Shown piece after piece: positions 63,060 through 64,000 of a stretch of 64,000 bases of DNA. The notes under the pieces were generated by a model. It was not told the DNA's origin, made no database searches, and saw nothing but the letters and a program-made list of their open reading frames with translations. Both the position numbers and the translations under genes were made by a program. The DNA is from Tillus elongatus. Lineage: Eukaryota; Arthropoda; Insecta; Coleoptera; Cleridae. Every line of letters starts with the position of its first letter. Positions within the stretch are counted from its first letter, which is position 1. The stretch covers positions 70,161,082 through 70,225,081 of the forward strand of contig OZ023270.1 in NCBI GenBank assembly GCA_964006375.1, given 5' to 3'.

Positions 63060-64000
63060 TAGAAAAGCCTTTTGATTATTCCTATAACGTAATGACTTAA
63101 AAAACTGAACACAAATCGCCACGAACTATTGCTTCGAACACATTTTTAGAGATAATTTTTTGACAAAACCAGAATTTAAACCTGTTCAAATGTTTGTCCA
63201 TATTGTTATCATTTCTTATTAAGACTCAAAACAAGGTTGTATATAAAATTTTATTGCAATTGGTCAACTCAAGTAAGTATAGTTTATATGAGGCCTGCTG
63301 TATCTTCAGTATAAAGAGACATCAATCAATTTCAATTTACGGATTATTGGATTGTATCGTTAATGTAGTGGGCGATATTTGGTATCCCCAGTCTTTAATC
63401 TTTAAACGACTATACAATTTTTTATTGTTTAACTCTCTTGTGCCCACTAATCCTTGTATTGTGGATGGATACAAATCTATTCGTTCAAACAATACTTATC
63501 GTTTCGTTACTAAACAAGAAATAGCTTATATCAATCTTTGTTCTGCGGGATCGATTTGACTCTAATAGGATTTAAGGTGACAATAATAAATGCATTCCTG
63601 TGGTGCGTCGATGTGGTAGGTTCTTCTGTTTAAATTAATATTCCTAAGTAACTCCTATACAAATCGTGCAAATAAGGGGACAAGATATGTTAATGGCTTT
63701 ATAAGCACCATAATTTTAACTTATTTTGGATTAGATACAAAACGATATACAAAACGTTTTACTCTATCAGCGAATGTCGTAGAAAACATATGCTTATGAG
63801 GAGATCGCAACTTTTAAAAATGGCAAAAAGGGCTAGCCCCATTTTTAGGAAGAAAATAGGTACACAACTGCAGTCGGCGTCCCTCAAAATAGATATATAC
63901 CAAATTTAATCAAAAAATAAAGAATTATTAACCATTTCAGAGACGTTTTTTGTGTGACCCTTCTAATATTGAAACACCCCTGTAACTTTTGTATTTATAA
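63060..64000. other. Unassigned sequence to window end
   Basis: A 121-codon plus frame (63194-63559) has no recognised domain. A short TA-core-like phrase (GAGGAGATCGCAACTTTTAAA) is near 63797. Nothing else seen. Confidence 0.35.

Noticed and set aside
63194..63559. 121-codon frame as a host gene
   Set aside because: No domain, no splice context and no conserved motif could be seen; left as unassigned.

Overview
The window looks like an AT-rich arthropod (probably insect) nuclear region made almost entirely of transposable elements. I find no convincing host gene, no bacterial-type operon and no CRISPR array. The eukaryotic assignment rests on LINE reverse transcriptases, mariner/Tc1 transposases, Pol III-type SINEs, Penelope-like GIY-YIG endonucleases and about twenty (TA)n tracts. 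The species cannot be named from the sequence alone.

Layout. 0.2-7.9 kb: LINE remnants, the first copy of a repeat family with a (TA)n core (called TA-core here), a tRNA-derived SINE and a small GC-rich unique patch. 7.9-10.6 kb: a large palindromic non-autonomous DNA transposon. 10.7-11.5 kb: two hammerhead-ribozyme-like motifs 502 nt apart around tandem units. 12-18 kb: TA-core copy, SINE, an RNase H-bearing LINE and sparse unique DNA. 18.4-22.2 kb: a DD41D mariner pseudogene, a Penelope remnant and a long-TIR DD41D element. 22.9-29 kb: LINEs and a SINE. 30.0-32.0 kb: a DD41D mariner with an uninterrupted 362-codon transposase, inserted in (TA)n. 32.3-35.5 kb: a second long-TIR mariner carrying a SINE and an RTE-like LINE, each with a clear target duplication. 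35.5-41.4 kb: Penelope remnants with hammerhead motifs and TA-core copies. 42-44 kb: a 5S-rRNA-like SINE and LINE/mariner fragments. 45-54 kb: TA-core copies, a 286-bp hairpin and LINEs cut at (TA)n tracts. 55-62 kb: hammerhead-like motifs, DD41D and Tc1 pseudogenes, and a CR1-like LINE. 62-64 kb: a Penelope remnant and unassigned DNA.

Three groups interact most. Penelope-like elements repeatedly occur with hammerhead-like RNAs, whose stem II sequences differ while the core is kept. DD41D transposases recur at eight or more places, several in elements with 300-450 bp inverted repeats. TA-core elements carry a (TA)n tract inside a conserved frame, and (TA)n tracts also mark the edges of several other elements. 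The best candidates for a closer look are the hammerhead pair at 10.7-11.3 kb, the complete hammerhead fold at 37.4 kb, the intact DD41D element at 30-32 kb, and the TA-core family.
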